Assembly: GCA_947488295.1 (NCBI GenBank)
Contig: CANKYU010000004.1
Span: forward strand, 434,001 to 498,000
Source: an uncultured Anderseniella sp.
Lineage (GTDB): Bacteria > Pseudomonadota > Alphaproteobacteria > Rhizobiales > Aestuariivirgaceae
Reading direction: 5' to 3'
Length of the DNA: 64,000 nucleotides
The first letter of the stretch is position 1. Each line of letters begins with the position of its first letter. Below, one piece after another: positions 46,723 to 54,297 of this stretch. The translations under genes and the position numbers were made by a program. The notes beneath the pieces are model-generated. The model was given only the letters and a program-made list of their open reading frames with translations, did not search any database and was not told the origin of the DNA.

Positions 46723-46854
46723 GTCAATTTCCCCGCCAACACATAAGCATCTCACTTCCGCTGATTCCTCGCAGGTGTTCAAGGCGATTTGGCGGCACCT
46801 GTGCATAAAGATTCATTTTTGAGCATTGAACTCAATTAATCTAGGATACAGCCC

Positions 46855-47958
46855 ATGTCGAAGCCTCTTCCCTACCTGGTGGTTGGTGGTGGTCCCGTCG
46901 GTCTGACAGCCGCGCTGGAGATGTCACGGCGCGATTTGCCCGTCCATATCATTGACGATGACTATGCCCCCAGCCCGGAAAGCCGGGCGCTGGCCATTCA
47001 CGCCCCGACGCTGGAAATGCTGGAAGCATCAGGTGTCACGGCACGTTTGCTGGCAGCAGGCCACAAGATCCGTAACATGATCGTGCACGAAAAAGGCCGC
47101 ATCATTCTCTCCCTTCCCCTGTCCGACATCCCGCATCGCTACAATTTCATCCTCTCGCTGCCGCAATCGCAAACCGAGCAGATTCTGACGGACGCCCTGG
47201 CCGAAACGGGCATACAGCTGGACTACGGCACTCGCCTGGAGAGCTTCTTCTGCAACCCGTCCGGCGCAACCGCGACACTGGCAAGGAACGGCAAGCAGCA
47301 ACAATATGAAGCCTGCGCCATTATCGGCGCAGACGGATCCCGCTCGATCGTGCGCAAGCAGGCAGACATAAGCTTCGACGGCGAAAGCGAACCGCAGCAG
47401 TTTGGCCTGGCAGACATCACGCTTGCTGACTGGCCATGGCCATTTGATACAGCCGTGATCGAACTCCTGGCTGACGGCATTGTCGGCTTCATCCCAATGA
47501 GAGAGGGATTCGGGCGCCTGATCAGCAATCGCGAACATGCACTGGATGCCCTGCCTCACGGTGCAAATGTCAGCAAGGTCGGCTGGACCTCGACATTCCG
47601 TGTCAGTTACCGGCAGGTGAACACCTATCAGCGCGGCTGTGTGTATCTGGCAGGAGATGCCGCCCACATCCATTCTCCGGCCGGTGGCTTGGGTATGAAC
47701 CTTGGCATGGCCGACGCCGCCACACTGGCGCGCCTTCTGGCGGAGGGAAAGCAGGATCAGTACACAAAACTCAGGCATGCCGCCGGTCAGGCCGTTTTGA
47801 ACCAGACCCGCGGCAATACCAGGGGCATGACACGGCGCGGCCCCCTGACTGACTTCATGATCCGTCACCTTGCGCCGCTTGCCCTGTCCGTCGGACCGAT
47901 CAGGCGCAAGGCACTGAAAGGCCTTGCGGGTCTCGACTTGCCTGCAACCTGGCGTTAA
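46855..47958 (+). CDS. FAD-dependent aromatic-type monooxygenase
   Basis: A 367-residue group A flavin monooxygenase (PHBH fold). FAD motif VGGGPVGLTAALEMSRRDLPV at the N-terminus, IIGADGSRSIVRKQ (the DG motif) and LAGDAAHIHSPAGGLGMNLGMADA (the GD motif). It is shorter than most phenol hydroxylases because the C-terminal thioredoxin-like domain is missing. Substrate unknown; UbiH/UbiF-like hydroxylation or polyketide hydroxylation are options. Followed at 8 bp by a c-type cytochrome and then prmA. Confidence 0.85.
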   Translation: MSKPLPYLVVGGGPVGLTAALEMSRRDLPVHIIDDDYAPSPESRALAIHAPTLEMLEASGVTARLLAAGHKIRNMIVHEKGRIILSLPLSDIPHRYNFILSLPQSQTEQILTDALAETGIQLDYGTRLESFFCNPSGATATLARNGKQQQYEACAIIGADGSRSIVRKQADISFDGESEPQQFGLADITLADWPWPFDTAVIELLADGIVGFIPMREGFGRLISNREHALDALPHGANVSKVGWTSTFRVSYRQVNTYQRGCVYLAGDAAHIHSPAGGLGMNLGMADAATLARLLAEGKQDQYTKLRHAAGQAVLNQTRGNTRGMTRRGPLTDFMIRHLAPLALSVGPIRRKALKGLAGLDLPATWR

Positions 47959-47966
47959 ATCAGCTT

Positions 47967-48338
47967 ATGCTTCGTGTTATTCTGTCAATTGTCCTGCTGC
48001 TCGCCGGCTCTGCGGTTTGCCGGGCCGGTGATGCCGGTAAGGGCGAAGATATCGCCATCGAGCATTGCCGGCGATGCCATGTCATTCCCGGACAGAACAA
48101 CATGGGCATCGGCATATCGCCGTCCTTCAAGGCCATGGTACAGTCCCCGGCTCAGGACTGGCGGCACAAATTCGAGATTTTCTACGCCCTGCGTCCGCAT
48201 CCGAGCTTTGTCATCATTCGGGAATTCCGCACCACGCCTGAATTCCCCCTCGGCATAACCCCCGTCATCATCGCGGTTGACGACCTCGACCACCTGATGG
48301 CCTATGTCGACCAACTCGCGCAGGAACTCCGCAAATGA
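47967..48338 (+). CDS. Small c-type cytochrome
   Basis: A 123-residue exported protein. The signal peptide (MLRVILSIVLLLAGSAVCRA) is followed by AGKGEDIAIEHCRRCHV, with haem binding at Cys34, Cys37 and His38. There is no clear C-terminal GxxMP motif for a sixth ligand; the only near Met is NNMGIG. It might be a low-potential or open-site cytochrome. Sits 8 bp after a flavin monooxygenase and shares ATGA with prmA. Confidence 0.85.
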   Translation: MLRVILSIVLLLAGSAVCRAGDAGKGEDIAIEHCRRCHVIPGQNNMGIGISPSFKAMVQSPAQDWRHKFEIFYALRPHPSFVIIREFRTTPEFPLGITPVIIAVDDLDHLMAYVDQLAQELRK

Positions 48339-49222
48339 GCCAGCAATTCATCCTGACATCACCCGGCCTGGCCCGGCTGGCCGCCATGGAGCTGTCAGAT
48401 GTGCTGGAAGCCTGTCCCTGGCCTGAAGCGCTTGCGGTCTCCATGGTGGAGACAGATGAAACCAATGACCTGTGGCGCATCGAGGCCATCTATGCAGGTG
48501 AGCCTGACAGCAGCGGAATTGATGACGCCATGCAGCGCGCCGGTCTGGACAATGAGGGACTGACCATCACGCCCGTGCCACAAAAGGACTGGGTGCGCGA
48601 AAGCCTTGCCGGTCTGGCGCCGGTTGTTGCAGGACGGCTGTTCGTGCACGGCAACCATGATCGCAGCCTTCGCTCGTCAGGCAGCATCAATATAGAAATT
48701 GACGCAGGTCTGGCCTTCGGCACAGGTCATCACAACACCACGCGCGGATGCCTGCTTGCCCTTCAAGAGGTGTTAAAGTCTTACAAGCCGAAAAACTGCC
48801 TGGATGTGGGATGTGGTTCCGGTGTACTGGCCATCGCCGCCTGCAAGCTGACCGGCATCACCGCCATTGCCAGCGATATTGACGAAGACGCGGTCATCGT
48901 CACCAGGGACAACGCCCGTTTGAACGGCACCGCTCACCTGATGCGGTGTGTCACGGCATCCGGGCTTGAGCATCCGGCAATCTCGGCACATGCCCCCTAT
49001 GACCTGATACTGGCCAATATTCTGGCCCGGCCGCTGATGGCGCTGGCGCCGGCCATTGCCAGGGCGCTCAGTTCACACGGAAGGCTCATTCTGTCCGGTT
49101 TGACAAATGATCAGGTGCGTATGGTGCGGGCATCTTATCTTGCCCAGGACCTGTGCGTTATCGACACCATTGTCGATGAGAACTGGGCCACGCTGACACT
49201 AAAACAAAGAGGGATGGCCTGA
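48335..49222 (+). CDS. prmA: Ribosomal protein L11 methyltransferase
   Basis: SAM-dependent trimethylation of ribosomal protein L11. The 295-residue protein has the PrmA core: IDAGLAFGTGHHNTTRGCLLAL, LDVGCGSGVLAIAACKL, SDIDEDAVIVTRDNARLNG, and YDLILANILARPLMALAPAIA. Its ATG overlaps the cytochrome stop (ATGA). A 9-bp stem covers its own stop codon. Confidence 0.93.
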   Translation: MSQQFILTSPGLARLAAMELSDVLEACPWPEALAVSMVETDETNDLWRIEAIYAGEPDSSGIDDAMQRAGLDNEGLTITPVPQKDWVRESLAGLAPVVAGRLFVHGNHDRSLRSSGSINIEIDAGLAFGTGHHNTTRGCLLALQEVLKSYKPKNCLDVGCGSGVLAIAACKLTGITAIASDIDEDAVIVTRDNARLNGTAHLMRCVTASGLEHPAISAHAPYDLILANILARPLMALAPAIARALSSHGRLILSGLTNDQVRMVRASYLAQDLCVIDTIVDENWATLTLKQRGMA

Positions 49223-49232
49223 ACCATCCCTC
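49209..49232 (+). terminator. Hairpin over the prmA stop codon
   Basis: A perfect 9-bp stem GAGGGATGG/CCATCCCTC with the loop CCTGAA holding the TGA stop. Only a short T stretch (CGTTTTG) follows at 9 bases, so a terminator is likely but not sure. Confidence 0.5.
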
Positions 49233-49273
49233 CTGATACTCGTTTTGAAAAAGAGTCGAAAACGCTTTGTGGC

Positions 49274-49483
49274 TTAGCGGCCCCAGACGTGTGCCTGGAT
49301 TTCATGACGCTCGATACCAATGTCTGCCAGCATTCTGTCATCCAGGCTTTCAAGACGCTGTTGAACGCGGCGGCGATGTGCGTAAGTTTTGACATTGTTC
49401 GCGAGGCGGCTCAGCTGTCCAACAAAGTCGAGACTGGCACCATCGCGCATTTCGACTGCACGGTTTGCAACGACGACGACCAT
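49274..49483 (-). CDS. DUF1127 (YjiS-like) small protein
   Basis: A 69-residue protein with the DUF1127 pattern at the C-terminal half: RRRVQQRLESLDDRMLADIGIERHEIQAHVWGR. These arginine-rich small proteins are common in alphaproteobacteria and some act in RNA turnover and phosphate/carbon responses. The upstream region has GGAG as a ribosome site. The promoter must lie in the AT-rich gap 49484-49934. Confidence 0.85.
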   Translation of the reverse strand: MVVVVANRAVEMRDGASLDFVGQLSRLANNVKTYAHRRRVQQRLESLDDRMLADIGIERHEIQAHVWGR

Positions 49484-49934
49484 TTCATTTCTCCATTTTC
49501 AAAAGGGCTACGGATTTTTCTGTCCCAAATCCGGAGCGGTTCACATTACTGTGCCGCACTGTTTTTTTGCGCCGCACAATTTGTACATCCCGTATATGTT
49601 GAGTGCATGATTTTTTACCAGAGACGTTTTGATATCCCAGATATGCGCGCTGTGCATATCGATGTTCACGGTCTGTTAATCTTCAAAATATTCCAATTAA
49701 ATTATTTAATTTCAGATACTTATACAAACCTCAGGCGCATCGATATACCTTACCGGCAGTTAATGAATCCGCTTGGATTTCAATGGTGCGTCAAAAGTGC
49801 CCAGTTGCACACTGTTCAGGCACCAGACACAACCCGCGAATTTCCGAATTTGTTGCATTGCACAACGAATTTGAACGGCGCGATCATGCCCATGATCCAT
49901 TGCCGACTGGGCACGTCTTCGCTAGTGTGCCGCG
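49484..49934. other. Gene-free gap, AT-rich, between DUF1127 and aminopeptidase P
   Basis: No gene seen. It holds the divergent promoters. The stretch 49680-49730 is far richer in A and T than the rest of the window and contains AATTAAA-TTA-TTTAATT (49695-49711), a perfect 7-bp inverted repeat. Further right GAATTTGTTGC...GCACAACGAATTTG (about 49840-49870) is an imperfect repeat. Confidence 0.6.
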
Positions 49935-51761
49935 ATGTTTCAGGATTTTGCAGATACCGACCAGCGCCATCTCACACCAGCACGCATTGCAGACCTTCGA
50001 ACCCGGCTCGACACACTGGGTATCGATGGCCTTGTTGTTCCGCGGGCAGACCAGTTCCAGGGTGAATATGTCCCGGCCTGCGCTGAACGGCTGAACTGGC
50101 TGACCGGCTTTTCAGGCTCAGCCGGCAGTGCCGTGATCCTGAAAACGACAGCCGCGATCTTTGTTGACGGGCGTTATACGCTGCAGGTGCGGGACCAGGT
50201 TGACCTGGATCTGATCACACCACTGCAGGTGCCGGACGCCTCTCCGCACGGCTGGGTGGAAGAAAACATTCACAAGGGCGGCAAACTGGGTTTTGACCCC
50301 TGGCTGCTCACCATCCAGGATGCAAACCGTTTCGAGGCGGCCTGCCGCGAGGCTGGTGCAGAACTGATTGCCCTGGACAGCAACCCGGTTGACGCAATCT
50401 GGACCGATCGGCAGTCTGTCCCCACCAATCCGGTCGTCCAGCAACCCTTGCAGTTCGCCGGTGTCTCCGCTGCAGATAAAATGCTCGCAGTCGCCGAAGG
50501 ACTGCGCGACCGCGGCGCGAATGCCTGTGTGCTGACCCAGACGGACGCTGTGGCATGGATCTTCAATATTCGCGGCAGCGACATTCCCCATACGCCCGCC
50601 GTCCTTGCGTTCGCCATCGTTCATGACGATGCCTCGGCAGACCTGTTTCTCGATCCCGCCAGAATTGACGACGATGCCAGAGATGCTCTGACCAACGCCA
50701 ATGTCCGCTTGTCTCCTCCTCATAAGATGACCGAAGTGCTGCAGGCGCTTGGTACAGCAGCAGCCAACGTGGAACTTGATTTTCCGTGGGCAGCGGAAGC
50801 TCTCAGGTCCACTCTGAAGGCGTCCGGCGCCACCGTCACCAATCACGAAAGCCCCTGCACGCTGCCGCGCGCCACCAAGAACCGGGCCGAGCTTGAAGGT
50901 GCCCGCGCCGCCCACCTGCGCGATGGCGTCCCTATGGCGCAGTTCCTGCGCTGGATGGACGTCAATGCGCCTGCCGGAAATCTGGATGAAATTTCAGCCG
51001 CCCAAAAACTGGAGGCCCTGCGGACACAAACCGGCGAACTGCGTGATTTGTCGTTCGATACGATCTCGGGCGCCGGGCCGCACGCCGCCATTCCCCACTA
51101 CCGGGTGTCGCAGACCAGCAACCTGCCAATCGAGAAGGACCGCATATACCTGGTTGATTCCGGTGCGCAATATGTGGACGGCACGACGGATGTAACGCGC
51201 ACAATCATCGTTGGCACCCCGACATCTGAAATGAAGGATCGTTTTACCCGCGTACTGCGTGGCATGATCAATCTGTCCCGTGCCAGATTCCCGGCCGGCA
51301 CCACCGGTGGCCATCTCGATCCTGTCGCGCGCGCGCCATTGTGGGAGGCAGGCCTCGACTTTGATCACGGCACCGGCCATGGCGTGGGCAGCTATCTGTC
51401 TGTACATGAAGGCCCGCAGCGGTTTTCCAAGGCCGACAGGACTGAATTGCAAGCGGGCATGATCCTGTCCAATGAACCCGGTTACTACAAGGCTGGCGAA
51501 TACGGCATCCGCATTGAGAACCTGCTCGTGGTGCGCGAGGCGGAAGCCATTGAGGGCGGCGAGCGGCCCATGCACTGGTTTGAGACACTGACCTTCTCAC
51601 CCATCGACCGCAATCTTGTAGAGCCCGCAATCATGACCGATGCCGAGCTGGCCTGGCTCAATGACTACCATGCCCAGGTTGTGAACAAAATCGCACCAAG
51701 GCTGGACAGTGATGATGATCGGGCCTGGCTCGAAACGTCCTGTGCGCCGATCAGCCGATAA
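49935..51761 (+). CDS. Xaa-Pro aminopeptidase (M24B)
   Basis: A 608-residue metallopeptidase that removes an N-terminal residue before proline. Two creatinase-like N-terminal domains (RIADLRTRLDTLGIDGLVVPRADQFQGEYVP; LNWLTGFSGSAG) come before the pita-bread domain. Metal ligands are in VDSGAQYVDGTTDVTRT (two Asp), HGTGHGVGSYLSVHEGP (His), NEPGYY (Glu) and IRIENLL (Glu). Length and layout match aminopeptidase P1 type (eukaryotic-like, about 600 residues). Its 3' end overlaps the convergent azlD by 11 bp. Confidence 0.93.
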   Translation: MFQDFADTDQRHLTPARIADLRTRLDTLGIDGLVVPRADQFQGEYVPACAERLNWLTGFSGSAGSAVILKTTAAIFVDGRYTLQVRDQVDLDLITPLQVPDASPHGWVEENIHKGGKLGFDPWLLTIQDANRFEAACREAGAELIALDSNPVDAIWTDRQSVPTNPVVQQPLQFAGVSAADKMLAVAEGLRDRGANACVLTQTDAVAWIFNIRGSDIPHTPAVLAFAIVHDDASADLFLDPARIDDDARDALTNANVRLSPPHKMTEVLQALGTAAANVELDFPWAAEALRSTLKASGATVTNHESPCTLPRATKNRAELEGARAAHLRDGVPMAQFLRWMDVNAPAGNLDEISAAQKLEALRTQTGELRDLSFDTISGAGPHAAIPHYRVSQTSNLPIEKDRIYLVDSGAQYVDGTTDVTRTIIVGTPTSEMKDRFTRVLRGMINLSRARFPAGTTGGHLDPVARAPLWEAGLDFDHGTGHGVGSYLSVHEGPQRFSKADRTELQAGMILSNEPGYYKAGEYGIRIENLLVVREAEAIEGGERPMHWFETLTFSPIDRNLVEPAIMTDAELAWLNDYHAQVVNKIAPRLDSDDDRAWLETSCAPISR

Positions 51762-52053
51762 GCTGTCGCAGAACCACGACGCTGGCCACACCTGTCGCGA
51801 CCGCAACGAGCAGGGGCAACCGAAACGCAGCCACGATTGTAATGGCGGCAGCAATTGTCTCTGCAAGGCCGGTTGCCAGCACCGTCGGCGCAATAACCGC
51901 CATCAATACCGCCGGTGGCAGCGCGTCCATAGCCGAGCGCGCCCTGCCCCCGACATTGGCAAGCTGCAGGAGCCACAAGCCTGCGATACGGGTCAGGTAG
52001 GTTGCCAGCGCCATGCCGACGATGGCCAGCAACGTATTTACATCCACACTCAT
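51751..52053 (-). CDS. azlD: AzlD-family protein, pair 1
   Basis: A 100-residue membrane protein with three or four helices (VDVNTLLAIVGMALATYLTRIAGLW, PPAVLMAVIAPTVLATG). The small partner of AzlC in branched-chain amino acid exporters. Its start overlaps the stop of the azlC of pair 1 (ATGA). The last gene of a four-gene operon. Confidence 0.85.
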   Translation of the reverse strand: MSVDVNTLLAIVGMALATYLTRIAGLWLLQLANVGGRARSAMDALPPAVLMAVIAPTVLATGLAETIAAAITIVAAFRLPLLVAVATGVASVVVLRQLIG

Positions 52054-52781
52054 GACGGCATGATCCCGTCGGTTTTGTGTTCATCGGGCTTCTGATCGTC
52101 GCCTTGCACATGCAGCGCAGCTGCCGTGCCGACGCCTGCAAATGCGCCTGCAATGATGTACCAGGCTCCCGGGACCAGCAGGTAGACCATTGCCGACACA
52201 GCACCGCTTGAGGCCAGCACGGCGCCGGTGCGCCAATTGCTCCAGAAGCCGACCAGAATGCAGATGAACACCGCAGAGAATGCAAAGTTGAAGCCATAGG
52301 CCGAAGGATCGCCAAGTCCGCGACCGATGACCGCCCCCAGCAGCGATCCGGACGTCCACACGAGGCACATGGAAACCCCGATGCCGAAATAGTAGGCCGG
52401 CGTCAGGCTGCCTTCGCGCGCCCGGCGTTCGGCAAACGCCCAGCCTTCATCGGTGAGGACGAACATCGAGGCATACCTGGCCGGTCCACTGAAATCCGTC
52501 ATTGCCCGGCCAATACTGGCACCCATTAGAATATGGCGCACATTCACCACAAGTGCGGTAAATACCAGCAGGCCAATCGGTGCCGGATCAGCCCATTGAT
52601 CAATGGCCACGAACTGCAATGCGCCAGCGTAGACTGTGGCGCTCATCAACCAGATTTCAAACGCAGACAAGCCCTTTGCCGCCGCCAGGGTACCGAACAG
52701 CAAGGCAATGGGAGCCGTGGCGACAAGCACTGGCAGTATGGCAACGGCCCCTGCCGAGAATTCCTGTGTTCTTGTACCCAT
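52050..52781 (-). CDS. azlC: AzlC-family branched-chain amino acid exporter subunit, pair 1
   Basis: A 243-residue membrane protein with about six helices: LPVLVATAPIALLFGTLAAAKGLS, LMSATVYAGALQFVAIDQW, VVNVRHILMGASI. The EAL/VNxR(H/F)xLM block marks AzlC/YgaZ. Five bp after the azlD of pair 2. Its C-terminus carries an added acidic tail (QGDDQKPDEHKTDG). Confidence 0.88.
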   Translation of the reverse strand: MGTRTQEFSAGAVAILPVLVATAPIALLFGTLAAAKGLSAFEIWLMSATVYAGALQFVAIDQWADPAPIGLLVFTALVVNVRHILMGASIGRAMTDFSGPARYASMFVLTDEGWAFAERRAREGSLTPAYYFGIGVSMCLVWTSGSLLGAVIGRGLGDPSAYGFNFAFSAVFICILVGFWSNWRTGAVLASSGAVSAMVYLLVPGAWYIIAGAFAGVGTAAALHVQGDDQKPDEHKTDGIMPS

Positions 52782-52786
52782 ATCGG

Positions 52787-53089
52787 TTATCCCAACAGAT
52801 GTCGCATGGCGGCCACGGTGGCAATGGCCACAACAATCACAACGGCCGTGGGGGCTCTAAACCCGACAAGTACGGCCATGCCTCCCGCAATAGCTTCCGG
52901 CACACCCTGCGTCAAAACGGCCGGCGCAATAACCGCGGTGAGCACGGCCACCGGCATGGCTTCGAACGCCGCTGCAGAGACCGGGCCCAGCTCCACCCGC
53001 GCCATGACGACGGCGCCCACCGCCCGCATGGCAAACGTCGCCAGGGTAACCAGCAGGATCAGGGTCAGGTTGTACGGATCCATCGTCAT
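52787..53089 (-). CDS. azlD: AzlD-family protein, pair 2
   Basis: Second copy, 100 residues: TLILLVTLATFAMRAVGAVVMARV, FEAMPVAVLTAVIAPAVLTQG. The same length as the other AzlD and clearly homologous but diverged. Overlaps the azlC of pair 2 by ATGA. Confidence 0.85.
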   Translation of the reverse strand: MTMDPYNLTLILLVTLATFAMRAVGAVVMARVELGPVSAAAFEAMPVAVLTAVIAPAVLTQGVPEAIAGGMAVLVGFRAPTAVVIVVAIATVAAMRHLLG

Positions 53090-53790
53090 GGCGTATGCGC
53101 TCTTTTCGCCTTGCGATGAGCCATAAGTCCCGCCATGGCTACGCCCGCCATTGCGCCAATGAAGACATACAAGGCTGCGAATCCAGCAAGCTTGGCAGCG
53201 ATGGCCACTGCACCGCTTGCAACCGCAACCGGCACGGCACCGGTGCGTTTCCAGAACGGCATGGCCAGGGCGATGAAAATACCGACAAAACCAAAATCAA
53301 GCCCAAGCCTGGCCGGATCATCGATGAGATTGCCCAGCAGCGCGCCGGCGAGCGTTCCGAAAACCCAGATCAGGTAGATCGGAACGGTAATGCCTGAAAT
53401 GAACCAGAACGTGACCTGCCTGCTCAAATGGCGTACCTCGCTCATCCCCCACGCAGGATCGGTAAGGGTTGCGATCGTCAGCCAGCGCTGAAGCGGCGTA
53501 AAATGATTGATCTTTCTTTGTACCGATGCCGCCTGCAGCGCAAACCGGACATTGATCGAGATCGCGGCCAGCATGACCAGCAGCCAGGCTTGCGGTTCAT
53601 ACCAGACCTCCAGCGCCAGCAACTGGCCACCGCCGGCAAACACGCTGGCGCTCATCAAGGTCGCCTCGAACGCCGACAGGCCCTTCTGCACGCTGGTTGC
53701 CCCGGTAATGAACGAAAACGATACCGGTGCCACCAGAATGGGCAGAACCAGCCGCAAGCCGTCCAGAAATTCCTGTTTGCCAGTGGTCAT
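53086..53790 (-). CDS. azlC: AzlC-family branched-chain amino acid exporter subunit, pair 2
   Basis: A 234-residue membrane protein: LRLVLPILVAPVSFSFITGATSVQKGLS, LMSASVFAGGGQLLALEVW, AISINVRFALQAASV. First gene of the operon azlC-azlD-azlC-azlD. The two pairs share the same order and overlaps, which points to a duplication followed by divergence, or capture of a second pair with different substrate. Confidence 0.88.
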   Translation of the reverse strand: MTTGKQEFLDGLRLVLPILVAPVSFSFITGATSVQKGLSAFEATLMSASVFAGGGQLLALEVWYEPQAWLLVMLAAISINVRFALQAASVQRKINHFTPLQRWLTIATLTDPAWGMSEVRHLSRQVTFWFISGITVPIYLIWVFGTLAGALLGNLIDDPARLGLDFGFVGIFIALAMPFWKRTGAVPVAVASGAVAIAAKLAGFAALYVFIGAMAGVAMAGLMAHRKAKRAHTP

Positions 53791-53917
53791 GGAGATGCTT
53801 TTCAGGGAGTGGAATGCTGGACAGGAGTTTCATCATTCGCATGGCATGTGCAAGACCGAATGCAGCCGGGCTGGGTTGCGTATTTGTTAGTCGAACAGCT
53901 TGTCCGCCTTCGGCGGG

Positions 53918-54058
53918 CCGTTCTCCGACCCGGAACAACCGTAGTGACGAATTCCCCCGAAGCACAAAGTGCTGAGGCAAGCGCGACCGCGCGCCGCACG
54001 AAGTGCGCCCCAGCGGAGCGCAGCCGCAAGGCTGCTTGCGTGAGCGGAATAAACCACA
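53918..54058. repeat. GC-rich palindromic repeat, tandem copy A
   Basis: About 141 bp: starts CCGTTCTCCGACCC, then GCACAAAGTGC palindrome, core GAGGCAAGCGCGAC, GCACGAAGTGCGC, GCAGCCGCAAGGCTGC hairpin, and ends GCGTGAGCGGAAT. Directly followed by copy B. Confidence 0.85.
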
Positions 54059-54197
54059 CCGTTCTCCGACCCTGAACAACCGCAGTGATGAACTCCTCCG
54101 AGACACGAAGTGTCGAGGCAAGCGCGACTGCGCGCCGCACGAAGTGCGCCCTAGCGGAGCGCAGCCGAAGGCTGCTTGCGTGTGCGGAATAAAACAC
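54059..54197. repeat. GC-rich palindromic repeat, tandem copy B
   Basis: About 139 bp, roughly 90% identical to copy A by eye. The first palindrome reads GACACGAAGTGTC here, so both arms changed together, which suggests selection for the hairpin and not the sequence. Confidence 0.85.
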
Positions 54198-54297
54198 CCC
54201 ACGCTTGCCATCGTCCACGATACACTTATCCTCGCGGGTCACCACAAATCCCTCGTGTATTCTTCCCTGCACCCGAACAGCTTAGCCGGAGTTCTGA

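Larger units (their letters stand above)
53791..54297. other. Gene-free gap holding tandem GC-rich repeats
   Basis: Between the azl operon and the demethylase gene. The open frames here on the minus strand come from the two repeats and give peptides such as GCAPLGRTSCGA that I regard as not coding. The right 100 bp should hold the promoter of the next gene. Confidence 0.7.

Noticed and set aside
53597..54272. Two minus-strand frames with repeated GCAPLGRTSCGA-like peptides
   Set aside because: They run from the azlC region through the tandem DNA repeats; the repeated peptides mirror the repeats and not a protein.
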